From Haemophilus parainfluenzae (GTDB lineage Bacteria > Pseudomonadota > Gammaproteobacteria > Enterobacterales > Pasteurellaceae): 64,000 nt of DNA. The stretch covers positions 186,001 through 250,000 of the forward strand of contig NZ_CP063121.1 in assembly GCF_014931415.1 (NCBI RefSeq), given 5' to 3'. The notes beneath the pieces are model-generated. The model was not told the DNA's origin. It did no database searches and was given only the letters and a program-made list of their open reading frames with translations. A program made the translations under genes and the position numbers. Position 1 is the stretch's first letter. Each line of letters opens with the position of its first letter. This document shows positions 54,110-64,000 of this stretch, piece by piece.

Positions 54110-54880
54110 TTACCTTAAAAATTTCCGTTTTAACAGATTAAGCCCTTTTTTAATCAAATTCTCACCATCTAAATTTACAACAGGAAGATATTTCACATTT
54201 AGTTGATTATACAGAATCCAAACATTAAACAAACGTTCTGCAATAAACCCAAAGACTCTTTTTTGATAATTATCATACTGAGTAATATCTATGCGCTGCT
54301 CTAATTCAAACAATATAGAGAAAAGCCAGTGACAGTATTCTGATGCTTTTTCTGATGACATCACAAACATATTATAGAGATGTAGTTTACGGCCTTGCAT
54401 CACGGCATCAAAACTCTCTAAATATTCAGGTTGCAATTCAGTGATGACGTCTCTTGTGAGATCAAGATCTTTGATATGATGTGCATGTTGGTAATGAGAG
54501 TAAATTGATTCGATAAAATAATTCCGTTTTCGCGGTAAAATCACATCGTATTTATCTAAAATGGTTAACAGTTCTGACTCTGAAGCAATTCTTTTTTTCT
54601 TCAAATGTAATCCTTTACCCGCGAAATAACGACGATAATGTACTAAGCCAATATATTGATTATTTTCAAACACACTGTTTTTCCAAGCCCAATAAAGCCC
54701 AGTTAACTCACAAAAACTACTGTTTTTCTCAGCGATACTTACACCTGAATTATCTTGGTAAAAGTCCTTAGTTTTTAGACCATTTGTAATCTTGCCCCCT
54801 ACAAACAGCGGACGATAACATGCTGAATGAGGGAATTCATAGTCTTTATGCGTAATCACTAATACAGTAAGTTTTTGCAT
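54110..54880 (-). CDS. DUF4422 glycosyltransferase-like protein
   Basis: The 256-aa protein has LTGLYWAWKN, YIGLVHYRRYF and the DVILPRKR segments typical of DUF4422 proteins in capsule and O-antigen loci. These are regarded as putative glycosyltransferases. It is 9 nt upstream of wbaP and 1 nt from the GT2 gene before it, so it is part of the polysaccharide operon. Confidence 0.85.
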   Translation of the reverse strand: MQKLTVLVITHKDYEFPHSACYRPLFVGGKITNGLKTKDFYQDNSGVSIAEKNSSFCELTGLYWAWKNSVFENNQYIGLVHYRRYFAGKGLHLKKKRIASESELLTILDKYDVILPRKRNYFIESIYSHYQHAHHIKDLDLTRDVITELQPEYLESFDAVMQGRKLHLYNMFVMSSEKASEYCHWLFSILFELEQRIDITQYDNYQKRVFGFIAERLFNVWILYNQLNVKYLPVVNLDGENLIKKGLNLLKRKFLR

Positions 54881-54881
54881 G

Positions 54882-55808
54882 TTATTTTAAGTAATCCTTG
54901 TGATGTGAGAAGTCCCCCATTATGCCATGAAAGATTCCTCTGATAGCAATGCTTAATTTGGAAAAACTCGGTTTGGTCAATGAATAAAACCATAAGGTTT
55001 TAAATATAAATGCAAAAACATGTAAATAACCACTGTACTTTTTGTGATTAGAAATAGCATTTCTACACATGCAATAAAGCTTCAACTTTGATGGAGTATC
55101 ATTAAAATGTAATTTATTGAAAAACATTGGCATACCTAATGATTCATCCTTAGGATGATAGAAGTAAGCATCCACGATAGACGCAATTTCTACCCCATAC
55201 TTTTTCATTCTTGCCGTGTATTCCATGTCATCCCCCCAAATAAAATACTCTTTTAAAGGGAAGCCAACTTTTTCAACCACTTTCGATGAAAGCAGAATAC
55301 CGTTAAATGGAATAACAATACCGTCTATTTTTTCTTTGATTTCTAAAGCTTTCAGATCAGCTAACGTATCTAATCTTTTCAAGGTTGAAGGTAATCGCAT
55401 TGGAAAACAAAATTTATTTGGTTGTTTAATATCAAGGACCAATGGGCCTAAATAATTATTTTCTGTCGCGAATGGGAATAAACTCGCTAAACAATCATTC
55501 GCAGGCATCCCATCATCATCCATCAACCAAATATAATCAAAACCTTGTTCAAACGCATACTTGATCCCTTCATGAAATCCACCTGCACCGCCCATATTTT
55601 CGGGCAAAGTGATCAAAGTAAAAGTATCATTATTTGTCCAACCATGTTCACCTAAAAAATCAGCAGTGCCATCAGTACTGGCATTATCAATCACTACAAT
55701 ATGAGATAACGAATGTGTTTGGGCTTTTAGTGCATTTAAACAATTTAATAATAATGCTTTGCGGTTAAACGTCACAACCACTGCACAAATTGATTTTTCA
55801 GTATGCAT
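54882..55808 (-). CDS. GT2 family glycosyltransferase, galactofuranosyltransferase-like
   Basis: The protein of about 308 aa from MHTEKS has AVVVTFNRK (~8), IDNASTDGT (~37) and the D-x-D in WLMDDDGMP, followed by NKFCF and EYFIWGDDMEYTARMKKYG with a later His (YFYHPK). This is the GlfT2-like layout. The next gene upstream is glf, so UDP-galactofuranose as donor is a reasonable inference. A longer frame to 55844 exists; the start is not certain. Confidence 0.82.
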   Translation of the reverse strand: MHTEKSICAVVVTFNRKALLLNCLNALKAQTHSLSHIVVIDNASTDGTADFLGEHGWTNNDTFTLITLPENMGGAGGFHEGIKYAFEQGFDYIWLMDDDGMPANDCLASLFPFATENNYLGPLVLDIKQPNKFCFPMRLPSTLKRLDTLADLKALEIKEKIDGIVIPFNGILLSSKVVEKVGFPLKEYFIWGDDMEYTARMKKYGVEIASIVDAYFYHPKDESLGMPMFFNKLHFNDTPSKLKLYCMCRNAISNHKKYSGYLHVFAFIFKTLWFYSLTKPSFSKLSIAIRGIFHGIMGDFSHHKDYLK

Positions 55809-55880
55809 AATTGACTCAATTTTATTTAAACAAAAGCCATACACGAAATCGTATATGGCTTGATGATAGACTCGCTATAC

Positions 55881-58149
<2,269 letters not shown>

Positions 58150-58156
58150 ATTAATC

Positions 58157-59161
58157 TCACATCAATAAAAATCTTTTAATAAAACCATATTTATTTGATA
58201 ACAATTTGGCGTAATAACTAAGCTTAATTCCACTCAACTTATATTTTTTCCATAGCATGATCACTAACTTATCAACTTTAGAGAAACAAACATCTTTATT
58301 ACAATCATATACTTCATCAATAAAGGATGAGTTAAGGATTTCATTTAGAATATTGTCCCTTAGTTTAATATTTTTTTCATGCCATAGATAATAAAATAGA
58401 CAACCTCTTATTTTAATATAAAGCCAATGAGATAAAAAAGCCTGCTCAAACTCGTTAAGTGGATAGGTAGAAAACATTTTCAATTGAGTTGATATAACAG
58501 ACTTTTCATAATCCCAATATTTTTCATCATATTTATTAGTTGCTGAAGATGCATGAGGAATATAATGATACAATCTTTGTCTAATTGTTCTTATCCATCT
58601 ACAATGCTTTAAGTAATCAGAAATAAATAAAGCATCCTCCCCTAGTTTTAAGGTTGTATCAAATTTAATATTATTATCAATTAAAATTTCTCTTTTAAAG
58701 AGTTTATTTACAGAAAAATTAGTATATTGAACATAATTATACATACTTGGCTTAGATAAAAAGGATCTAATATCCATGTAACCATCTGATACTGGGAACC
58801 ACTGTTCATCAATGCTACAAACAACAAGATCAGAGTTTCTTATATTTTTTATCAAAGAATAGAGAAAATTATTTTCAACAAAGTCATCAGCATCGTGAAA
58901 AACAATATATTTTCCACAAGCAATCTCAATTCCTTTATTTCTAGCTGCTGACACCCCAAGATTTTCCTGGGTGAAGAACTTTATTCTTTTATCTTGAGAG
59001 TATTCTTTTTCTAAATGAGAATAATCTTTTTTACTTCCATCATTAATAAGCAGCACTTCAAAATTTATAAAGCTTTGCTCTAGAATAGAATCTAGAGCCT
59101 TTCTTAGCATAAGATGAGGTGTATTGTAAAACGGTATTATAATAGATACATCAACTAACAT
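58157..59161 (-). CDS. GT2 family glycosyltransferase
   Basis: The protein of about 334 aa from MLVDVS has SIIIPFYNTPHLMLRKALDSIL, LINDGSKKD (~41) and DADDFVE (~98), the GT-A motifs. The start at 59161 follows GAGGGAG, which overlaps the end of the previous gene. C-terminal region is AT-rich and diverse, as usual for acceptor binding. Sugar and linkage unknown. Confidence 0.88.
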   Translation of the reverse strand: MLVDVSIIIPFYNTPHLMLRKALDSILEQSFINFEVLLINDGSKKDYSHLEKEYSQDKRIKFFTQENLGVSAARNKGIEIACGKYIVFHDADDFVENNFLYSLIKNIRNSDLVVCSIDEQWFPVSDGYMDIRSFLSKPSMYNYVQYTNFSVNKLFKREILIDNNIKFDTTLKLGEDALFISDYLKHCRWIRTIRQRLYHYIPHASSATNKYDEKYWDYEKSVISTQLKMFSTYPLNEFEQAFLSHWLYIKIRGCLFYYLWHEKNIKLRDNILNEILNSSFIDEVYDCNKDVCFSKVDKLVIMLWKKYKLSGIKLSYYAKLLSNKYGFIKRFLLM

Positions 59162-59165
59162 ATAA

Positions 59166-60182
59166 TTACACTCCCTCAAAAATATTAATTTTTCTCTTTT
59201 TATCTCTAAGCGTTTGGATTTTACCCACTATGCCATACCCAAAGAAACTAACTTTTCTTAAAAACTTAACTGCCCCATTTTCTATACTATTATAATAATC
59301 AGGATAATTCTCTTTTAATTCTCTATCAAAGGCAATTAGCGCATCTTTATGCTCTTTAGTACCATTTAAGGCAAAAAAGAATATATATTGCCACTCACAT
59401 ACCCAATGTAATCTTTCTTTAAAAATCTTTTTAGTTCTCTCTGAAGTTATATTTTTCTTTTCATAATCTAACATTACCGATAACATTTTGAGATGATCTC
59501 GCCAATTTTTTCGAACGCCCTCTATGCTCATACTTTGACCATTTCTAGCTAATCGATAGTAGTAAATAGGTAATTCGTAATAGGAGAAGGTCTTGCAAAA
59601 CCCCATCACTTTCAACACAAATTCAACATCAGTATAGAAACATTTCTCCGTGATAGTAACATGATTATTTTTTAAAATATCTAATTTCACAGTTACAGTA
59701 TGCATCGCAGGACAAAATAAAGGTATTTCAGAGATTAAAATATCTTTTCTCCAAGGGATATCCCACCCTGAGGATAGTGTTCTTAAAATAGCCCCATTCT
59801 TATCGGAAAAAGTTGTGAAAGGAGAATGAATCAGATCTGCATTTGTATTTTTGAGATAGAGAATAAAATCATCTAAATTTTCATGAGAGAAATAATCATC
59901 ACCATCTAATTGTTTAAAATACTTACCCGTGCCAATCTCAATTCCTTTATTTAATGTTGATCCCCAACCACCATTTTCCTTTTTAACTAATTTAAAAGTA
60001 TTAGGGTATCTTTCTTCATATTGTTTAGCTATCTCAGCAGTATCATCTTTAGAACCATCATCAACTATTAAGACTTCAAGCTCATCCTTATACATAGAAT
60101 TAGTAAATGGTTCTAATGCCTCATCTAAATATTTAGAAACGTTATATGCAGCAATAGATACAGTTAAAATTTTTTGGTTCAT
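59166..60182 (-). CDS. GT2 family glycosyltransferase
   Basis: The 338-aa protein has VSIAAYNVSKYLDEAL, IVDDGSKDDTAEIA (~40) and QLDGDDYFS (~95). It resembles GT2 enzymes of capsule and O-antigen loci. It ends 4 nt before the next GT2 start. Acceptor and sugar unknown. It is the most upstream transferase, 110 nt after the ABC ATPase gene. Confidence 0.88.
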   Translation of the reverse strand: MNQKILTVSIAAYNVSKYLDEALEPFTNSMYKDELEVLIVDDGSKDDTAEIAKQYEERYPNTFKLVKKENGGWGSTLNKGIEIGTGKYFKQLDGDDYFSHENLDDFILYLKNTNADLIHSPFTTFSDKNGAILRTLSSGWDIPWRKDILISEIPLFCPAMHTVTVKLDILKNNHVTITEKCFYTDVEFVLKVMGFCKTFSYYELPIYYYRLARNGQSMSIEGVRKNWRDHLKMLSVMLDYEKKNITSERTKKIFKERLHWVCEWQYIFFFALNGTKEHKDALIAFDRELKENYPDYYNSIENGAVKFLRKVSFFGYGIVGKIQTLRDKKRKINIFEGV

Positions 60183-60293
60183 TACGTCCTCACTTTAAAT
60201 AGTTTTCAATATACCTATACGAAACTTTAAAAAATAGCCATTATTATAATACTCAATATATTAATTGCCTTAAACTTAGCTAACTAATATTAG

Positions 60294-61025
60294 CTATTCT
60301 GAATATAACGGAATAACATCTTCTGCCTTCCCCATTGCCTTTACGATACCTCTATCAATCCAAATAACATTCTGACAAAGCTCTTTTACCTGTTCAATAG
60401 AATGCGAAACAAATAAAAGTGTTGTTCCATCTGAAAGCATTTTCTCCATACGAAGCTTACATTTTTCTTGGAATGCAGCATCACCTACAGCCAATACTTC
60501 ATCCACAATTAAGATTTCAGGCTTCACTATCGTTGCAACAGCAAAACCTAATCGAGCCGCCATCCCTGATGAAAAGTTTTTAAGCGGCACATCCACAAAA
60601 TCTTGCAATTCAGCGAACTCAATAATTTCATCAAAATGTTGCTCCATAAAAGCTTTCTTATGTCCTAGCAATGCACCATTTAGATAAATATTTTCTCTTG
60701 CAGTGAGCTCACCATCAAACCCGGCTCCTAGCTCAATCAATGGTGCAATATTACCATGCACTTCTACTGTACCTTTATAGGGTTTTAGAATGCCGCAGAT
60801 CAATTTTAAAAGGGTCGACTTGCCAGAACCATTGGTACCAATTAAACCCCAAGACTCACCTCTCTTCACTTCAAGATTAACGTCTTTTAATGCTAAAAAC
60901 TCTTGGAACATAAGTTCCCCCTTTAGCATCTTAATCACATACTCTTTTAAGCCATTATATTGTTCGGTTGCTTTATTAAAACGCACCGTAGCATTAGTGA
61001 CTTTAATTACTGTTTCTTTATTCAT
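60294..61025 (-). CDS. wzt: O-antigen/capsule ABC exporter ATPase (Wzt)
   Basis: The 243-aa ATPase has GTNGSGKST (~62-70), FSSGMAARLGFAVAT and LIVDEVLAVGD. It is of the short KpsT/Wzt form and lacks the ~150-200-residue C-terminal carbohydrate-binding domain that couples export to chain capping in some Wzt proteins. It overlaps wzm by 1 nt. It should export the lipid-linked polysaccharide across the inner membrane. Confidence 0.92.
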   Translation of the reverse strand: MNKETVIKVTNATVRFNKATEQYNGLKEYVIKMLKGELMFQEFLALKDVNLEVKRGESWGLIGTNGSGKSTLLKLICGILKPYKGTVEVHGNIAPLIELGAGFDGELTARENIYLNGALLGHKKAFMEQHFDEIIEFAELQDFVDVPLKNFSSGMAARLGFAVATIVKPEILIVDEVLAVGDAAFQEKCKLRMEKMLSDGTTLLFVSHSIEQVKELCQNVIWIDRGIVKAMGKAEDVIPLYSE

Positions 61026-61816
61026 TAGATATATAAAATAAATTCGTCTTGTTTTTTATTAAAATACCAAGCCCCAAGGACAAGAACCAAAATAGCCGTA
61101 CCAAAACCGATTAGAATCGAATCAGTCTGTGGAAATTTTGCATGTAAGACAATATCTCTGAATTGCTCAATATAGCCATACATTGGATTTGCATTTTTGT
61201 ATAAGTCTTGGTATTCCTCCGGAATGATCGATACGGGGTAGAATAATGGAGTGAGGTACATCCACATTGAAATAAATACGCCCCATAAATATTGAATATC
61301 ACGGAAAAAAACTGTAATTGCAGAAAGCCATAAACCAAGTCCTAAACTAAAAATAAATACTTCCAGAATAATGACAGGGAAAAATAAAAGATTCCAAGAA
61401 AACTCCGCATCTGTAAAAATCATTACTAACAGCAATGCACCAAGAGAAAAGAGTAAGTTAACTAGAGAGCTTCCTACCTTAGAAACTGTAAAAATATACT
61501 TTGGTACATATGTCTTCTTTATTAATGCTGAATTTCCGGTAATGGAACCAACAGACATATTGGTTGCTTCAGTCATAAAGCTAAAAAGAAATTGCCCCGA
61601 GATCATATAAAGCGGGAAATTAGGAATATCAAAGCGGAAAAGATTAGAAAAAATAACAACAAGAACCATCATTAACATTAAGGGGTTCAAAATACTCCAC
61701 AGATACCCTAAATAACTACGACGATACTTAAGTTTTACGTCTCTTATAATTAGCTGTTTTAAAAGCTCATCAAAAGCAAAAAATCGACGAAACTTTCCTA
61801 CAAATTTACTTAGCAT
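61025..61816 (-). CDS. wzm: O-antigen/capsule ABC exporter permease (Wzm)
   Basis: The 263-aa ABC-2 permease has about six helices; LKYRRSYLGYLWSILNPLMLMMVLVVIFSNLF is typical of Wzm/TagG, as is the YLTPLFYPVSIIPEEYQDLYKNANPM block. It forms the channel with Wzt. It is the first gene of the polysaccharide operon, after the glnA terminator. Confidence 0.92.
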   Translation of the reverse strand: MLSKFVGKFRRFFAFDELLKQLIIRDVKLKYRRSYLGYLWSILNPLMLMMVLVVIFSNLFRFDIPNFPLYMISGQFLFSFMTEATNMSVGSITGNSALIKKTYVPKYIFTVSKVGSSLVNLLFSLGALLLVMIFTDAEFSWNLLFFPVIILEVFIFSLGLGLWLSAITVFFRDIQYLWGVFISMWMYLTPLFYPVSIIPEEYQDLYKNANPMYGYIEQFRDIVLHAKFPQTDSILIGFGTAILVLVLGAWYFNKKQDEFILYI

Positions 61817-61879
61817 AATCTAGCCCTATCTATAATCGGATTTCGATTATACACGAATTAAATACAATATACACATACA

Positions 61880-61909
61880 AAAAGTGCGGTCAAAAATGAC
61901 CGCACTTTT
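61880..61909 (-). terminator. Paired uptake signals forming the glnA terminator
   Basis: AAAAGTGCGGTCA / TGACCGCACTTTT with a 4-nt loop, a 13-bp perfect stem. It lies 34 nt downstream of the glnA stop and 64 nt upstream of wzm. T residues follow on the minus strand. Confidence 0.88.
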
Positions 61910-61942
61910 CTTGTTCAACAACTTGAATTCTGTTGTTTATCA

Positions 61943-63361
61943 TTATGCATAATACATCTCAAACTCAACCGGATGTGGTGTCATATTTAAACGTTCTACC
62001 TCTTTACGTTTAATATTAATAAATGCTTCGATAAAGTCTTTAGCAAACACACCACCCTGCGTTAAGAACTCATAGTCTTTTTCTAATGAATTCAATGCTT
62101 CTTCTAGTGAGCTCGCTACCGCTGGAATATCTTTTAATTCTTCAGGTGGAAGATCGTAAAGATTTTTATCCATTGCATCGCCTGGGTGGATTTTGTTCAC
62201 TACGCCATCAAGACCTGCCATTAATAATGCCGCGAATGCAAGATATGGGTTTGCCAGTGGATCTGGGAAGCGCGCTTCAATACGGATCGCTTTCGGACTA
62301 GTTACTGCCGGAATACGAATTGACGCAGAACGGTTACTTGCAGAGTAAGCCAATAATACAGGTGCTTCAAAACCAGGCACTAAACGTTTGTATGAGTTAG
62401 TACTTGGGTTGGTGAAAGCATTTAATGCTTTAGCATGCTTAATGATACCGCCGATGTAATAAAGTGCGGTTTCAGAAAGACCGGCATATTTATCACCTTG
62501 GAAAATGTTTTTACCATCTTTGCTTAATGACATATTGCAGTGCATACCTGAACCATTATCACCTGTGATTGGTTTTGGCATAAAGCAAGCGGTTTTACCG
62601 TGTTCTAATGCAACGTTTTGTACCACGTATTTATAGATTTGCGTTTCATCTGCTTTTAAAGTTAAGCTATTGAATTTCGTTGCAATTTCGTTTTGGCCCG
62701 CGGTTGCCACTTCATGGTGGTGAGCTTCGATGACTAAGCCCATTTCTTCTAAAATCAAACACATTTCAGAACGAATATCGTGTGCCGTATCAATTGGTGC
62801 CACCGCACAATAACCACCTTTTTTCAATGGACGATAAGCATTGTTACCACCTTCATATTTTTTGTTGGTGTTCCAAGCAGCTTCAATATCATCAATGGCG
62901 AAAGAACCGCGGTTCATTGATACATCAAAACGTACATCATCAAATAAGAAGAACTCAGGTTCTGGACCAAAGAATGCCTGATCTGCAACGCCTGTTGAAC
63001 GCATATAGTTTTCTGCTCGAATAGCAATTGAACGCGGATCACGATCATAGCTTTGCATGGTTGTTGGCTCATAAACACTACAACGAATTGAAAGTGTTGG
63101 GATCTGCGCAAATGGATCGACTACCGCAGTCTCAGCGATTGGCATTAAAAGCATATCGGCTTTGTTAATGGTTTTCCAACCTTCAACAGAAGAGCCATCG
63201 AACATTTTGCCATCTTCAAACATATCTTCATCGACAAGGCTAACCGGGATAGAAACACCGTGTTCTTTACCTTTAATGTCAGTGAAACGAAGTAGTGCGA
63301 ATTTAATATCGTTCTCTTCGATCAGTTTGAATACGTTGGCAATTGCATTTGCATTTGGCAT
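61943..63361 (-). CDS. glnA: Glutamine synthetase
   Basis: The 472-aa type I enzyme has [28 protein letters not shown] and NRSASIRIP, plus the C-terminal NLYDLPPEE adenylylation-site region. It makes glutamine from glutamate and ammonia. It is divergent from typA and marks the right border of the polysaccharide locus. A well-placed AAGGAG site precedes the start. Confidence 0.98.
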   Translation of the reverse strand: MPNANAIANVFKLIEENDIKFALLRFTDIKGKEHGVSIPVSLVDEDMFEDGKMFDGSSVEGWKTINKADMLLMPIAETAVVDPFAQIPTLSIRCSVYEPTTMQSYDRDPRSIAIRAENYMRSTGVADQAFFGPEPEFFLFDDVRFDVSMNRGSFAIDDIEAAWNTNKKYEGGNNAYRPLKKGGYCAVAPIDTAHDIRSEMCLILEEMGLVIEAHHHEVATAGQNEIATKFNSLTLKADETQIYKYVVQNVALEHGKTACFMPKPITGDNGSGMHCNMSLSKDGKNIFQGDKYAGLSETALYYIGGIIKHAKALNAFTNPSTNSYKRLVPGFEAPVLLAYSASNRSASIRIPAVTSPKAIRIEARFPDPLANPYLAFAALLMAGLDGVVNKIHPGDAMDKNLYDLPPEELKDIPAVASSLEEALNSLEKDYEFLTQGGVFAKDFIEAFINIKRKEVERLNMTPHPVEFEMYYA

Positions 63362-63488
63362 AAGGAGTCCTCTATTTTGCTATGTGTATAATCTTTAATA
63401 AAATTAAAAGAGCATTATAACGCAATCGCTTGCCTTTTTCATAAGATTTATTTTATGTCTTGGCATAGCAGAGCAGCGAAATATCGTG

Positions 63489-63494
63489 TATAAT
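63489..63494 (+). promoter_or_regulatory. -10 element for typA
   Basis: TATAAT in GTGTATAATTTTTG, 116 nt upstream of typA. A TTGGCA at 63460 is too far (23 bp) to be a normal -35 partner. Confidence 0.55.
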
Positions 63495-63512
63495 TTTTGC
63501 CCTTTCGAGATT

Positions 63513-63585
63513 CTTGTAGAGTGGGTTTACTCACTAATTCAAACTACTTGGACTATTCGGTGGCATAAAAATTCCACCCTACAAA
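63513..63585 (+). other. Structured 5' leader of typA
   Basis: Two small hairpins (AGTGGG/CTCACT with loop TTTA at 63519-63534; GGTGG/CCACC at 63559-63578) lie inside a longer pairing of TTGTAG-GTGG (63514-63524) with CCACCCTACAA (63574-63584). The long and short pairings exclude each other, so the leader could switch. Confidence 0.5.
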
Positions 63586-63609
63586 ACTTAAACTTTAAGA
63601 ACGTAATAA

Positions 63610-64000
63610 ATGAAAAACGACATTGATATTAATAAATTGCGCAATATCGCAATTATCGCTCACGTTGACCATGGTAAAACCACCCTCGTTGACAAACTCC
63701 TTCAACAATCCGGTACATTTGAATCAACTCGTGGTGATGTTGATGAACGCGTAATGGACTCAAACGATCTTGAAAAAGAACGTGGTATTACCATTCTTGC
63801 AAAAAATACCGCAATTAACTGGAATGGTTATCGCATTAACATCGTAGATACCCCAGGACACGCCGACTTCGGTGGTGAAGTAGAACGTGTACTTTCTATG
63901 GTGGATTCTGTACTTTTAGTGGTAGATGCCTTTGACGGTCCAATGCCACAAACACGTTTCGTGACACAAAAAGCCTTTGCTCATGGTTTAAAGCCAATCG
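63610..64000 (+). CDS. typA: Translational GTPase TypA/BipA, N-terminal part (cut by window edge)
   Basis: The first 130 codons are visible and open to the window end. AHVDHGKTT (G1), RGITI (G2), DTPGH (G3) and [18 protein letters not shown] are characteristic of the BipA/TypA group rather than EF-G or LepA. It is a ribosome-binding GTPase needed for stress and cold growth. The next gene is divergent glnA, the same arrangement as in other gammaproteobacteria. Confidence 0.96.
   Translation, partial: MKNDIDINKLRNIAIIAHVDHGKTTLVDKLLQQSGTFESTRGDVDERVMDSNDLEKERGITILAKNTAINWNGYRINIVDTPGHADFGGEVERVLSMVDSVLLVVDAFDGPMPQTRFVTQKAFAHGLKPI

Overview
The window reads as a chromosomal segment of a Haemophilus-type Pasteurellaceae bacterium, most likely of the H. 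parainfluenzae group. The base composition is AT-rich, and I counted by eye about 37 exact copies of the 9-bp Haemophilus uptake signal AAGTGCGGT on both strands. Housekeeping gene order also fits: glnA next to typA, ndk-pepB-rfbB-wbaP, opsX beside kdkA, and yceD-rpmF-plsX-fabH-fabD-fabG-acpP. The species is inferred, not proven.

Region 1 (1-5640) is a tightly coupled, translationally overlapping cluster, open at the left edge. It encodes a KAS III-like ketosynthase, an unrecognised 129-aa protein, a BtrH-type acyltransferase, an ABC ATPase and ABC-2 permease, a dedicated ACP, a compact ketosynthase with an intact Cys-His-His triad, and a cysteine-less ketosynthase-like partner. It ends in a 38-bp perfect palindrome. 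It looks like a small type II acyl/polyketide pathway with its own exporter, and its product is unknown to me. Region 2 (5650-21455) has two small lipoproteins followed by an almost complete aryl polyene (APE) operon: apeC, D, E, F, a ligase-dehydratase fusion, apeG, a second ligase (apeH), separate glycosyltransferase and acyltransferase genes, then apeK, L, M, N, O, P, Q and R. Together these would make an aryl polyene chain, attach it to a lipid-like anchor and send it to the outer membrane.

Region 3 (21470-35700) is core metabolism: a DcuB-like C4-dicarboxylate transporter with an unusual inserted domain, the fatty-acid operon, an ABC exporter with an AraC regulator and an AhpD-like protein, the LPS core genes opsX and kdkA, a KefC-type antiporter and a tRNA-Ile2(CAU). 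Region 4 (35799-45148) has a two-domain LPS-type glycosyltransferase, glyS, two AT-rich orphan genes, a histidine-acid phosphatase, a four-gene run (membrane protein, lipoprotein, glutaredoxin-like, nitrobindin-like) and glyQ. Region 5 (45376-49877) is a vitamin B12 uptake operon (btuB-F-C-D type).

Region 6 (49925-61816) holds ndk and pepB, then an ABC-transporter-dependent surface polysaccharide (O-antigen) locus lying between pepB and glnA: rfbB, wbaP, a DUF4422 protein, a galactofuranosyltransferase-like GT2, glf, a membrane acyltransferase, two more GT2 enzymes, wzt and wzm. It is AT-rich, and I saw no uptake signal from about 55.9 to 61.9 kb, suggesting a variable, exchanged block. The right edge carries glnA and, divergently, the start of typA/bipA behind a structured leader. 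No stretch longer than 300 bases lacks a gene. I saw no CRISPR array, insertion sequence, prophage or rRNA.
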